Of a stretch of DNA of 59,613 nucleotides, positions 8,615 through 16,804 are shown piece by piece. Every line of letters begins with the position of its first letter. Within the stretch, counting starts at the first letter, position 1. The stretch lies in assembly GCA_958352815.1 (NCBI GenBank), contig CATWQA010000010.1, positions 1-59,613 of the forward strand, in the 5' to 3' direction. A program made the position numbers and the translations under genes. The notes under the pieces were generated by a model that did no database searches, was not told where the DNA came from, and saw nothing but the letters and a program-made list of their open reading frames with translations. The DNA is from an uncultured Eubacteriales bacterium (GTDB lineage: Bacteria; Bacillota; Clostridia; Monoglobales; Monoglobaceae).

Positions 8615-9547
8615 TTATCTGCTTGCTCCGCCTCCACCGAAGCTGCCCCCGCCGCCTGAAATTCCTCCGCCGAAGCCGCCTCCGCCAAAGCCGCCTCCGC
8701 CGAAACCTCCGCCGAAGCCGCCGCCGAAGCCGCCGCCGTAGTAGTGACCGCCTCCGCCGAAGCCGCCGTTTCCGCCGCCTCTGCCGGAGGAGTTCTTAAA
8801 CATCATTACCACAAAGATGAATATCAGATACGGAGTAATAAAAATTATCCAGAAAACAAAAAACGCATATATAATTTGGACAAGTATCGGGTCTTGGTTT
8901 TCGGTTACCTGCAGCTCGGGAAAGGCGCAGTCGGATTGCTTCCCCTTTTGGGCGTTCTCGTTGACCGAGACGCCCTCAAGCTCCGAGGGAGTCTCTAAGC
9001 CGTACTCCTTATACACCTCTTTTGCCACGGCGGCATAGGTGTTTACCGCGGCGCTGTTCCAGTTGCCGCGATGAATGTCATCAACGGCAAACTCGTCCAA
9101 AATCCTTCCGCACTTACCGTCGTTCAGGCAGCCCTCCAGACCGTACCCCACTTCAATACGGACGTGGGGTTCCTCTGTGGTGAACAAAATCAAAACGCCG
9201 TTGTTCTCTGCCTCGCTTCCTATGCCCCATTGCTGAGCCAGGCTGTAGCTGTATTCCTCAAGGCTCATGGTTCCCGTGTCGGGAACTGCGGCAACCGCAA
9301 TCTGGGCGCCTTTGCCCTCTTTTTCAAGACGGAGGCCTTGATTATAGATAAAGCTCTCCGTCTCCGAGGAGTACACCCCGCTGCAATCGTTCAAATAAAA
9401 AATAGGGGAATGGTTGGGAACAAGTGTTTCTGTTATTTCAGTGTTTTTAAAGTACACCGCCGTTGTTCCCACAACACTGAAAATTACAAAGGAAATAATC
9501 AGCAGCCGTATAAAAAAACCGTCAAAGACCTTCTTTTTAACGCTCAT
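8615..9547 (-). CDS. TPM-domain membrane protein, YgcG-like
   Basis: The 310-residue protein has an N-terminal membrane anchor or signal (residues about 10-30), an extracytoplasmic TPM_phosphatase domain (about 45-185, with YNQGLRLEKEGKGAQIAVA and VRIEVGYGLEGCLNDGKCG), a second membrane segment (about 228-250) and a tail of GGGFGGG repeats ending GGGASR. This is the YgcG layout. The domain was named for a thylakoid phosphatase, but its bacterial role is not settled. Its ATG overlaps the lemA stop by one base, so the two are coupled; LemA-TPM pairs are common and probably form one envelope complex. The glycine tail is GC-rich and repetitive, so this is a likely place for length variation. Confidence 0.85.
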   Translation of the reverse strand: MSVKKKVFDGFFIRLLIISFVIFSVVGTTAVYFKNTEITETLVPNHSPIFYLNDCSGVYSSETESFIYNQGLRLEKEGKGAQIAVAAVPDTGTMSLEEYSYSLAQQWGIGSEAENNGVLILFTTEEPHVRIEVGYGLEGCLNDGKCGRILDEFAVDDIHRGNWNSAAVNTYAAVAKEVYKEYGLETPSELEGVSVNENAQKGKQSDCAFPELQVTENQDPILVQIIYAFFVFWIIFITPYLIFIFVVMMFKNSSGRGGGNGGFGGGGHYYGGGFGGGFGGGFGGGGFGGGGFGGGISGGGGSFGGGGASR

Positions 9548-10110
9548 TAATCAAAATTTACCTCCGGAGCCGTTCTTGCGCCCTCGTCGGCCGCAAAAAA
9601 CTCAGCCTTTTCGAATCCGAAAATCCCCGCAAAAATGCTCTTGGGGAACCTGCGGATAGTTCTGTTGTACTCGGTAACCACGTTGTTGTAGTCGGTGCGA
9701 GCCACGGCTATGCGGTTCTCCGTTCCCGAAAGCTCATCCATAAGGCCGGTATAAACAGTGTTGGATTTTAGGTCGGGATATGCTTCTGCAATGGCGAGCA
9801 GACGACCCAGAGCCGAGGTCATTTCATCGTTTGCGGCAGCCTTTTCCTCCATGGTGCCTGCGCTGAGAAGATTTTCGCGAGCCTGTGTTACGGCTGTAAA
9901 TACCTCTGTTTCGTGGTTGGTGTAGCCCTTAACCGTCTCTACAAGGTTGGGAACAAGATCCGCTCTGCGCTGGAGCTGGGCGTCTATATTCGCCGCGCTG
10001 TTTTCAACATTTATCTGGGATGAAACCAGCGAGTTGTAGGACGACACGGTAAAGATTACCAAAACCGCTGCTATCGCGATTACAATAATCCATATAGTCT
10101 TTTTGTTCAT
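9547..10110 (-). CDS. lemA: LemA family protein
   Basis: This 187-residue protein has one N-terminal membrane segment (residues about 4-22, IWIIVIAIAAVLVIFTV) followed by a helical LemA domain with the family motifs YNSLVSSQINVENSAANIDAQ, RRADLVPNLVETVKGY and TEYNRTIRRFP. It is anchored in the membrane with the helical bundle outside. Function is unknown beyond envelope association. I start it at 10110, where AAGGAG stands at a normal distance before the ATG; the frame is open further upstream to 10194, but that stretch covers the promoter. It is the first gene of the lemA-TPM-pepD-DUF819 unit. Confidence 0.9.
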   Translation of the reverse strand: MNKKTIWIIVIAIAAVLVIFTVSSYNSLVSSQINVENSAANIDAQLQRRADLVPNLVETVKGYTNHETEVFTAVTQARENLLSAGTMEEKAAANDEMTSALGRLLAIAEAYPDLKSNTVYTGLMDELSGTENRIAVARTDYNNVVTEYNRTIRRFPKSIFAGIFGFEKAEFFAADEGARTAPEVNFD

Positions 10111-10146
10111 AAGATGCTCCTTTCTTAAATTGTATTTATTACTCGA

Positions 10147-10175
10147 ATTATACCATAAAATTCCTATAAAGTAAA
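10147..10175 (-). promoter_or_regulatory. Sigma-A promoter of lemA
   Basis: On the minus strand TTTACT (10175-10170) and TATAAT (10152-10147) are 17 bases apart, with a TG dinucleotide one base before the -10. The leader to the lemA ATG is about 30 nt. Confidence 0.68.
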
Positions 10176-10237
10176 GAAAATTTTTATATATCACTCTTTA
10201 TTATGTCATAAAAATGTGGTATTATTGTATTAATTAG

Positions 10238-10243
10238 TATAAT
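10238..10243 (+). promoter_or_regulatory. Possible -10 box for the ArAE gene
   Basis: A perfect TATAAT lies 22 bases before the start codon at 10265. No convincing -35 is seen at 16-18 bases upstream, so this rests on the -10 alone. Confidence 0.35.
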
Positions 10244-10264
10244 ATTTTGCGGAGGAAGATTGTT

Positions 10265-11326
10265 ATGTGGGATGGGGAAAGGTATAAAAAGACCCTTATA
10301 TCAGCATTAAAGATTTCGGTGGGAAGCTGCCTTGCGATTTATATTGCCGCGTCTCTGAATTTGGAGTTCGCCACCTCTGCCGGCTCAATAACTCTGCTGA
10401 CTATACTTACAACAAAGTGGGACACTCTCAAGCTGTCCCTGGCAAGAGCGCTCACGTTTTTTGTATCCGTGTTTCTGTCTTATATTTTCTTTGAGCATAT
10501 CAGCAGCGACTGGGCAGCGTACGGTATTTTTGTGTTTGTCATGACCGTGCTCTTGGAGAGCTTTGGCTGGAAAGCCGCTCTCTCGGTAAACGCCGTTATC
10601 GGAACTCACTTTCTGACAACGGATGACTTTTCTGTTCATTTCATTCTAAACGAGTTCTATCTGGTAATTCTGGGAATTTCCATTGCTGTGGTTCTCAATC
10701 TGTTTAACGACAACAAGGGTCAAAAGCGGCTGATTGAGCAAAGAGTTAATAACACCGAAATCGCCATGACGACCATACTCAGCAAGCTGGGACGGTATAT
10801 GGCGAGCATGCCCATAGAGGGAAACGTGTGGGACGACATAAAAAGTCTTGAGCGAAACATTGAGGAATCTATCGGTCTTGCTTATGAATACCAGAACAAT
10901 ACATTCAGCACAAGCCCGGGATATTACATTGATTATTTTGAGATGAGGGCGAAGCAGTGCAACACTCTGCACAACCTGCACTATGAGCTGAAGAAAATAA
11001 GAAACATGCCCAAGCAGGCGGAGATTGTGTCGGAATATGTGTTATATTTGAAAAATTTTGTTACCGAGATGAACGACCCTGCCGAGCAGATCGGGCGGCT
11101 CAATCTTATATTTGAGGGCATGAAAGAGGAAGAACTGCCTAAAACCCGCGAGGAGTTTGAGAACAGGGCAAAGCTCTATCACGTACTTATGGATCTTGAG
11201 GAGTTTTTAATTTATAAAAGGCGTTTTATAACTCTTGCCAAAAAGGGGAAGCTGAAAAACACCTCGGGATACCTTAGGAAATGGGTAAGAGCCTTTAAAT
11301 CCAAAAATAAAAGGGAGGTTAAGTAG
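10265..11326 (+). CDS. Aromatic acid exporter (ArAE_1) family protein
   Basis: The 353-residue protein has four to five membrane helices in its first 150 residues (LISALKISVGSCLAIYIAASL, LTFFVSVFLSYIFFEHI, YGIFVFVMTVLLE, FYLVILGISIAVVLNLF) and a soluble helical C-terminal half ending KRRFITLAKKGKL. This is the layout of the ArAE_1/DUF939 family, half-size relatives of aromatic acid efflux pumps. Substrates of the Gram-positive members are unknown. The ATG at 10265 is preferred over an upstream in-frame TTG because GGAGGA (10251-10256) stands 8 bases before it. It is divergent from lemA and followed by a repeat-filled gap. Confidence 0.83.
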   Translation: MWDGERYKKTLISALKISVGSCLAIYIAASLNLEFATSAGSITLLTILTTKWDTLKLSLARALTFFVSVFLSYIFFEHISSDWAAYGIFVFVMTVLLESFGWKAALSVNAVIGTHFLTTDDFSVHFILNEFYLVILGISIAVVLNLFNDNKGQKRLIEQRVNNTEIAMTTILSKLGRYMASMPIEGNVWDDIKSLERNIEESIGLAYEYQNNTFSTSPGYYIDYFEMRAKQCNTLHNLHYELKKIRNMPKQAEIVSEYVLYLKNFVTEMNDPAEQIGRLNLIFEGMKEEELPKTREEFENRAKLYHVLMDLEEFLIYKRRFITLAKKGKLKNTSGYLRKWVRAFKSKNKREVK

Positions 11327-11344
11327 CGCAGTGCTCCTTGCGTC

Positions 11345-11640
11345 GCACTATGCCTTTATCAAAATTATAAGGTGGCATAGTCGCATATACAGGGGTTTGG
11401 GGCGAAGCCACAATCGGTTTCCCAGAAGGGGAAAGACCGACACCGCCCGGGTCTGGCGGGCGGAACTGGGCTAGGCGCCAGTTCTGCGATTTAAGAATAA
11501 AATTTAACCGGGATAATTGGCAACACACCCACGCCTGCGCGCCTCACGTGCGGTCTGCGACCGCCTACCGAGCTTGCTCGCCGCATTTACCGAATGCGGC
11601 GTAAGCTCCCAAAAAGTCGAAAGACTTTTTGAGAAAGAGG
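11345..11640. repeat. Composite intergenic repeat block
   Basis: Four modules follow each other. 11350-11371 is a TIR-93 end fragment (TGCCTTTATCAAAAT). 11393-11478 is a reverse twin-hairpin element with the uninterrupted CCGCCCGCCAGACCCGGGCGG-type arm. 11463-11580 is the reverse form of the GCGGTC module found at 19084-19190 and 46230-46290. 11606-11640 is a hairpin cassette with the stem CCCAAAAAGTC/GACTTTTTGAG. No gene is present. Confidence 0.7.
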
Positions 11641-11675
11641 GCATATTACGACGATGGCATGGGGTAAAAAATAAA

Positions 11676-11693
11676 GGGCGTCTCCTGACGCCC
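11676..11693 (-). terminator. Terminator of the HU gene
   Basis: GGGCGTC (11676-11682) pairs with GACGCCC (11687-11693) around TCCT. Read on the minus strand, the hairpin is followed by a TTTATTTTTT run. It lies about 40 bases after the HU stop codon. Confidence 0.65.
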
Positions 11694-11710
11694 CAAAAAA
11701 CATTAACTAT

Positions 11711-11758
11711 TAGTTATTAACAAGCTCCTTAAGCTAGTTATTAACAAGCTCCTTAAGC
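11711..11758. repeat. 24-bp tandem duplication over the HU stop codon
   Basis: The 24-base unit at 11711-11734 is repeated exactly at 11735-11758. The second copy encodes the last seven HU residues and most of the stop codon; the first copy repeats that coding end just downstream of the gene. Confidence 0.85.
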
Positions 11759-12009
11759 GCGCGGCCTGCCTTGAACGCGGGAACCTTTGCAGCGGGGATT
11801 TCCATTGTCTCGCCCGTGAGGGGGTTCTTACCCGTTCTTGCAGCTCTGTCTCTAACTTCAAAGCTGCCGAAGCCGATAAGCTGAACCTTATCTCCGTTCT
11901 TTAAAGCTTCCTGAATTGTCTCAATAAACGCAGCCAATGCTGCCTCTGAATCCTTCTTTGTCAAACCTGACTTCTCAGACATAATCGAAAGTAATTCTTG
12001 CTTATTCAT
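11734..12009 (-). CDS. hup: DNA-binding protein HU
   Basis: A 91-residue histone-like protein that binds and bends DNA as a dimer and compacts the nucleoid. It shows the full family pattern: MNKQELLSIMSEKSGLTKKD at the start, IGFGSFEVRDRAARTGKNPL in the arm region near residue 45, and the DNA-contacting arm tip with P63-type proline in EIPAAKVPAFKAGRALKE. I start at 12009, where AGGAGG stands at the right distance; an open extension to 12066 has no signal. The last seven codons plus stop are part of a 24-bp tandem duplication. It is divergent from guaB, with a long AT-rich gap between them. Confidence 0.95.
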   Translation of the reverse strand: MNKQELLSIMSEKSGLTKKDSEAALAAFIETIQEALKNGDKVQLIGFGSFEVRDRAARTGKNPLTGETMEIPAAKVPAFKAGRALKELVNN

Positions 12010-12545
12010 CTTTAGTCCTCCTGAATAAATATATATATATTTTAAATTATTTTTCACAACAAACAAGGGATTTGAATTTTTGTATAGTAAATATTACAAT
12101 ACAGAAAAACTGTATATCAAATGTTAATACATACTATAGAAAGCACAAGCCCCTAATCTAATCTTATAACACCATTCTACTACAATTAACGACAAAATGC
12201 CACTATAATTTTTTCAAATAAAAAATTTTTGTATATTTAACCAAAAAAAATTATCCACCAATTATCAAAACAAAATATTTTTGGTAAACATATACTAAGT
12301 TTTTGTGTTAAAAAAATAACAATCGCCTTCCAATGCCGCGGCTTTTGGCTTGGCAGCTTGGGTCTATCGTCGTTTTGTCAAAAAAATAAGTAAAATTTTA
12401 CCGAATGTTTATCTTCTAACTCTTTGACAACAGTAGTTTGTTGTGATATAATGTAAATCAGTATACATTGTTTTTAATTGAAGCTTTGTTTTATTCTGTG
12501 TTCAGCGGAAGATATTATACATTTTTACATAAGGAGGATATTTTA
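12010..12545. other. AT-rich divergent gap between hup and guaB
   Basis: No gene is visible in these 536 bases. Most of the gap is very A/T rich. A short GC-rich island (about 12328-12378) interrupts it and on the minus strand is followed by a run of seven T; I do not recognise it. The guaB promoter lies at 12424-12452. No purine riboswitch core was seen in the guaB leader. Confidence 0.6.
12424..12452 (+). promoter_or_regulatory. Consensus sigma-A promoter of guaB
   Basis: TTGACA (12424-12429), a 17-base spacer, and TATAAT (12447-12452) with an extended TG one base before the -10. This is a full match to the housekeeping consensus. It gives a leader of about 86 nt to the ATG at 12546. Confidence 0.88.
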
Positions 12546-14051
12546 ATGGCTTACTACTACAAAGAACCGTCTCATACTTTCAGCGAATATCTGCTCGTTC
12601 CGGGATATTCCGATGCAAATTGTATTCCGGCAAACGTTTCTCTGAAAACGCCTCTGGTTAAATATAAAAAGGGTCAGGAAGAACCTGCTCTTTCCATGAA
12701 CACCCCTCTGGTTTCCGCAATCATGCAGTCTGTTTCCGGAGTGGATATGGCAATCGGTCTGGCTAAGGAGGGCGGCGTGTCCTTTATATACGGCTCTCAG
12801 CCTATCGAGAAGCAGGCAGAAATGGTGAGAAAGGTTAAGTCCTACAAGGCGGGCTTTGTTGAGTCCGACTCCAATATCAGTCCGGACAAGACCTTGGCTG
12901 ATATTTTGGCTCTTAAAGCCGAGCGCGGGCATTCCACAATTGCCGTTACGGAGGACGGCACAAAGCACGGCAAGCTGCTGGGTATTGTAACCGGAAGGGA
13001 TTACCGCGTAAGCCGTATGTCTCCCGATGAAAAGGTGTCAACCTTTATGACCCCCTTTGATAAGCTCATAAAGGCTCCCGAGGGCACCACTCTTAAGGAA
13101 GCCAACGATATTCTCTGGGAACACAAGCTGAATTCCCTGCCTATAGTGAACGATGACGGACGTTTGGTTGCCTTTGTTTTCAGAAAGGATTATGAGCAGC
13201 ACAAGGAAAATCCCCATGAGCTTCTTGACGCCCATAAGAGATACATTGTGGGCGCAGGTATAAACACAAGGGATTATGAGGAGCGTGTTCCGGCTCTGGT
13301 TGAAGCGGGAGCGGACGTTTTGTGTATCGACTCCAGCGAAGGCTATACCGAGTGGCAGTCCAGAACTATTGACTTTATCAGAAAGACCTACGGTGATTCT
13401 GTCAAGGTGGGCGCAGGCAACGTTGTTGATAAGGATGGATTCAGGTTCCTGGCAGAGGCAGGCGCAGACTTTATTAAGATAGGCATCGGCGGCGGAAGCA
13501 TTTGTATCACCCGTGAGACAAAGGGCATAGGCAGGGGTCAGGCAACGGCGGTTATTGAGGTTGCTGAGGCGAGAGACGAGTATTTCAGAGAGACGGGGGT
13601 TTATATTCCCATCTGCTCCGACGGCGGTATCGTTCTTGACCACCATATTACTCTTGCTCTTGCAATGGGTTGTGACTTCTGCATGCTGGGCAGATATTTT
13701 GCAAGGTTTGACGAAAGCCCCACCAATAAGGTCATGGTAAACGGCAGCTATATGAAGGAGTACTGGGGCGAGGGCAGCGCCCGTGCCAGAAATTGGCAGA
13801 GATACGATATGGGCGGTGCGAAGAAGCTCTCCTTTGTTGAGGGCGTGGACTGTTATGTTCCCTATGCGGGCTCTCTCCATGATAATATGACAACCACCTT
13901 GAGCAAGGTTCGTTCTACCATGTGTAACTGCGGCGCGCTGAGCATTCCGGAGTTTCAGAAAAAGGCAAAGCTGACCTTAGTAAGCAGCGTTTCTATTGTA
14001 GAGGGCGGAGCTCATGACGTTGTGGTAAAGGATAATGTTAATCACGAATAA
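12546..14051 (+). CDS. guaB: IMP dehydrogenase
   Basis: A 501-residue cytosolic enzyme that oxidises IMP to XMP with NAD, the committed step of GMP synthesis. The TIM-barrel is interrupted near residues 95-220 by a CBS-domain pair (LLGIVTGRDYRVSR, LNSLPIVNDDGRLVAFVFRKD). The catalytic loop GIGGGSICITRE near residue 316 carries the active-site Cys, and the flap holds EGVDCYVPYAGSLHD near 431. The ATG at 12546 follows AAGGAGGA; a longer open frame to 12468 has no such signal. A decayed partial copy of this gene's 3' half lies at 16012-16287, and the native terminator seems to have been cut right after its loop (see findings). Confidence 0.95.
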   Translation: MAYYYKEPSHTFSEYLLVPGYSDANCIPANVSLKTPLVKYKKGQEEPALSMNTPLVSAIMQSVSGVDMAIGLAKEGGVSFIYGSQPIEKQAEMVRKVKSYKAGFVESDSNISPDKTLADILALKAERGHSTIAVTEDGTKHGKLLGIVTGRDYRVSRMSPDEKVSTFMTPFDKLIKAPEGTTLKEANDILWEHKLNSLPIVNDDGRLVAFVFRKDYEQHKENPHELLDAHKRYIVGAGINTRDYEERVPALVEAGADVLCIDSSEGYTEWQSRTIDFIRKTYGDSVKVGAGNVVDKDGFRFLAEAGADFIKIGIGGGSICITRETKGIGRGQATAVIEVAEARDEYFRETGVYIPICSDGGIVLDHHITLALAMGCDFCMLGRYFARFDESPTNKVMVNGSYMKEYWGEGSARARNWQRYDMGGAKKLSFVEGVDCYVPYAGSLHDNMTTTLSKVRSTMCNCGALSIPEFQKKAKLTLVSSVSIVEGGAHDVVVKDNVNHE

Positions 14052-14137
14052 GACTTTTTGATAATGTAAAAGAGCCGATTGCGGCGGTCCTTAATAAGAC
14101 AGTAAAGTATACAGGCTGTCGGAACATGGTACAAAAG

Positions 14138-14176
14138 GGTGGTATATCTCATATTTCCGGGATATACTGCCTTTTT
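14138..14176 (+). terminator. Terminator in the DNA inserted after guaB
   Basis: GGTGGTATATC (14138-14148) pairs with GATATACTGCC (14161-14171), with two G-T wobbles, followed by TTTTT. It lies in the sequence that replaces the native guaB terminator and may take over its role. Confidence 0.6.
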
Positions 14177-14235
14177 CCCATTAGGTTGAATAAATCTTTT
14201 ATAAATCTCATATAACGCAAAAGGGAAGAAAATAA

Positions 14236-14433
14236 ATGTTGTTAGGAGAGCGCTCGGTTCCGGGAGGAGGAATAAGCTCCGTATATCAGCCGGGGGATTC
14301 GGTACAATACGCGAGGATAGAAAGAGAAAAACAAAAACGCCCGGAGGAGTCGGCGCGGCAGATGTCCTCTACTCCGGCGGGCTTATCCTCGCTGACCGCC
14401 GGGATAGGTAATCAGACCATGCTCTCCATATAG
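14236..14433 (+). CDS. Possible small protein before the GGDEF gene
   Basis: An open frame of 65 codons lies in the inserted DNA between guaB and the diguanylate cyclase gene. Its ATG is preceded by AAAGGGAAGAAAATAA, a weak ribosome binding site. The product is polar, with no membrane segment and no motif I recognise; it ends GLSSLTAGIGNQTMLSI. The region also holds complementary segments (GGAGGAGT and TACTCCGG) and may instead be a structured leader of the next gene. I list it with low confidence. Confidence 0.25.
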   Translation: MLLGERSVPGGGISSVYQPGDSVQYARIEREKQKRPEESARQMSSTPAGLSSLTAGIGNQTMLSI

Positions 14434-14476
14434 AAATAGAGAGCAATTTCTGCAGACACGAGGAGGAGGAAAACAT

Positions 14477-15838
14477 ATGAATGAACAGGAACGTATTCGG
14501 GAATGCTTTTGTGCCTTTATCGAAGGGAGCTTGGTCTCTAATGATAATAACAATGTGATGAAGCTTTTTGCAGATGATGTTATGGGGATTGGAATGGGTG
14601 CGCAGGGAATCGTTCGATGCAAAGAAGATTTGTGGCCTATTTTATTGAATACGCGAGACGGTCTTGGTAATTCCAAGACTGAAATTCGGTACAGCAATAT
14701 GCAGATTCGTTATTATGGAGACGATTATGCCAGTATCTGTGCGACAGTCACTATCCTGACTAATATTAAAGATGAACAGCTAAAAAGCCACATTGGACAG
14801 TGTGCCAGTATGCGGAGAATAGAAGGGAAATGGAAAATGATTATGGTTCAGGCAACTCCGCTGTCTGTTGACATAGAGGACATTGAGGCATACCCTCTCT
14901 CTTTTGCAGAGGATGAAATCGAAACTTATCGAATGCATGAGCAGTTTTCAAATATCATGCGGCGAAATATCATTGCTATCTATAAGATAGATTTTGAGAT
15001 TGGAGAATTTGAAGATTATACTCCTACAGAGAAGTATTCTACGCCGGTAACTCGGGGAGACCGATACGAAACCGTGCTGTTTACGCTGGCAAATGAAAAG
15101 CTGGATGGGAAAATGCGTTTGAAGTTTATTGAAACTTTTTCAATCGACCATCTCAGCCAATGCTATCATAATGGCATAACCGATTTGTCTTTGGATTTTG
15201 AAATTCTGCAACCGGATGGGAAGAAGCTCTGGCAGCGAAACAGTCTGCATCTTTTTACAGATATAAAAGGACATTTGAAGGGTTATCTATATCTGATTGA
15301 TATTGATCATGAGAAGCATCAGGAATTAAAGCTCATAAGACAGGCGGAGTTGGATCTGGCAACGGATGTCTACAATAAGGGAACGGTGCGCCAAAAAGTA
15401 GAACTGGCTCTTGCGCTGTATAGGAAATCCGGAACCTGCGCATTTTTTATGGTTGATTTGGATTATTTTAAACATATTAATGACACTTACGGACATGCAA
15501 TAGGCGATTATGTGATTAGAAAAACTGCCGATGGATTAAAAAAGATATTTAGAGAAGAGGATATTATCGGTCGGTTTGGCGGAGATGAATTCTGTGTATT
15601 TTATACTGGAAAAAACAGTGATGAAATTCTTTCCCAAAAGGCACAGCAAATCTGTGAAGTCGTAAGAAGCATTCATTTTGGAAATAATGGGAAGGAAGGC
15701 TGTTCTGCCAGCATTGGAATTGCCCGCCGTACAGAGGCAGATGATTTCGAAAGTATATCTCATAAAGCTGATGTTGCCTTGTATTTGGTCAAAAATCAGA
15801 AAGGACGAGATGATTTTGCGATTTATCATGAGGACTAG
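14477..15838 (+). CDS. Diguanylate cyclase with NTF2/SnoaL-like N-terminus
   Basis: A 453-residue soluble protein. The C-terminal 165 residues are a GGDEF domain with the active-site sequence RFGGDEFCVF near residue 368 and FFMVDLDYFKHINDTYGH near 322, so it should make cyclic di-GMP from two GTP. I see no RxxD inhibitory site directly upstream of GGDEF. Residues 1-130 resemble a SnoaL/NTF2-like fold (FIEGSLVSNDNNNVMKLFADDVMGIG, GQCASMRRIEGKWKMIMVQA), and 150-285 resemble a PAS-like sensor. A strong AGGAGGAGG precedes the ATG. The gene looks richer in A/T than its neighbours and sits between guaB and a decayed guaB copy, so it was probably acquired. No PilZ or EAL gene is nearby. Confidence 0.85.
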   Translation: MNEQERIRECFCAFIEGSLVSNDNNNVMKLFADDVMGIGMGAQGIVRCKEDLWPILLNTRDGLGNSKTEIRYSNMQIRYYGDDYASICATVTILTNIKDEQLKSHIGQCASMRRIEGKWKMIMVQATPLSVDIEDIEAYPLSFAEDEIETYRMHEQFSNIMRRNIIAIYKIDFEIGEFEDYTPTEKYSTPVTRGDRYETVLFTLANEKLDGKMRLKFIETFSIDHLSQCYHNGITDLSLDFEILQPDGKKLWQRNSLHLFTDIKGHLKGYLYLIDIDHEKHQELKLIRQAELDLATDVYNKGTVRQKVELALALYRKSGTCAFFMVDLDYFKHINDTYGHAIGDYVIRKTADGLKKIFREEDIIGRFGGDEFCVFYTGKNSDEILSQKAQQICEVVRSIHFGNNGKEGCSASIGIARRTEADDFESISHKADVALYLVKNQKGRDDFAIYHED

Positions 15839-16011
15839 TTGCTAAATTTTTTGGTGGTGTAAAGTAAAGATGAAAAGATAGGTTAGTGATAACGAAGAAA
15901 TACGCTGATTTTTGCGAAATAGCTTGTAAATTCTCGACTGCAACTTGTCAAGGGTAAACTGAACATGCTAAAGCACGCCCTGTGACAAATCATAGTGCGA
16001 CCATAATCATG
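15839..16011. other. Spacer between GGDEF gene and guaB remnant
   Basis: No gene is supported here. The stretch is AT-rich with some stop-broken frames and no inverted repeat ends that I could recognise. It joins the end of the GGDEF gene to the guaB remnant, so it may hold the right-hand junction of the insertion. Confidence 0.45.
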
Positions 16012-16287
16012 CAGTCTGTTTCCGGAGTGATTATGGCAATTGGTCCGGCTAAGGAGGGCGGCACAAAGCTTTGTTGATGGGTGGACTGTTATGTTCCCTA
16101 TGCGGGCTCTCTCCATGATAATATGACAACCACCTTGAGCAAGGTTCGTTTTACCATGTGTAACTGCGGCGCGCTGAGCATTCCGGAGTTCCGGAAAAAG
16201 GCGAAGCTGACCTTAGTAAGCAGCGTTTCTATTGTAGAGGGCGGAGCTCACGACGTTGTGGTTAAGGATAATGTTAATCACGAATAA
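16012..16287 (+). pseudogene. Decayed, internally deleted guaB copy
   Basis: Two blocks match the intact guaB upstream. 16012-16060 corresponds to about 12718-12775 (protein segment IMQSVSGVDMAIGLAKEGG), and 16078-16287 corresponds to about 13842-14051 (the last 69 codons to the stop). About 1 kb between them is missing, and the junction has an in-frame TGA, so no enzyme can be made. The second block differs from guaB at only a handful of bases, so the duplication is fairly recent. It keeps the native terminator at 16304-16328. Confidence 0.88.
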
Positions 16288-16303
16288 GATTTTTTGATAA
16301 TGT

Positions 16304-16328
16304 AAAAGAGCCGATTGCGGCTCTTTTT
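16304..16328 (+). terminator. Original guaB-type terminator
   Basis: AAAAGAGCCG (16304-16313) pairs with CGGCTCTTTT (16318-16327) around ATTG, followed by more T. The intact guaB has only the left arm and loop of this hairpin (14068-14084) before its sequence diverges. Confidence 0.8.
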
Positions 16329-16389
16329 ATTTTTGTTAAAGCTGTAATATCATACAATATTAAAACTTTATATTTAAATTATAATTCCT

Positions 16390-16662
16390 GTTATTTTATA
16401 TACTCACATTGGTGTGTCTATCGCCCGCCCCGTTGCGCTTGCCCGACCTCCCCAAGCGCACAGGGCGGGCTTATAATTGTTGTGTCTTTGAAAAACGTAA
16501 TAAAAAGTTCTTTCAAATTTGCTAACTTTTTGCAGGGGTCTTAGGGGACAACGTCCCCTAACTCGTTTCTCCCGGAGGGAGAACGATCTGCGCTCGGGGC
16601 GGAGGCGGCGAGCGCAACAGGGTGGGCGATTGGTTTCAAAGGCGAGGCCTTTATCAAAATAA
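16390..16662. repeat. CG-block, 97-bp repeat and TIR-93 fragment
   Basis: 16399-16470 is a CG-block preceded by its usual CACATTGGTGTG flank. 16534-16629 is a roughly 97-base repeat with the hairpin TTAGGGGACAACGTCCCCTAA-type fold (GGGGAC/GTCCCC), nearly identical to 23735-23836. 16631-16662 is a TIR-93 right end (GGTTTCAAAGGCGAGGCCTT then TATCAAAAT). No gene is present. Confidence 0.75.
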
Positions 16663-16726
16663 ACGGATTTGCCTTTAAAACTTTAAATATTACGACGTTC
16701 AAATTTTTTGGTTCTTTTTTAAAAAA

Positions 16727-16756
16727 GAACAGCACAGCCCGAAGGCTGTGCCGTTC
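16727..16756 (-). terminator. Terminator of the PPi-phosphofructokinase gene
   Basis: GAACAGCACAGCC (16727-16739) pairs with GGCTGTGCCGTTC (16744-16756) with one mismatch. On the minus strand the hairpin is followed by TTTTTT. It lies about 50 bases after the pfp stop codon. Confidence 0.85.
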
Positions 16757-16804
16757 TCTTAAGGAAGAATGATCTTCCTATGTATAGAAGGCAAAACAAA
16801 TGAC

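Noticed and set aside
12453..12545. Purine riboswitch in the guaB leader
   Set aside because: I looked for the conserved junction and loop sequences and did not find them; the leader is simply AT-rich.
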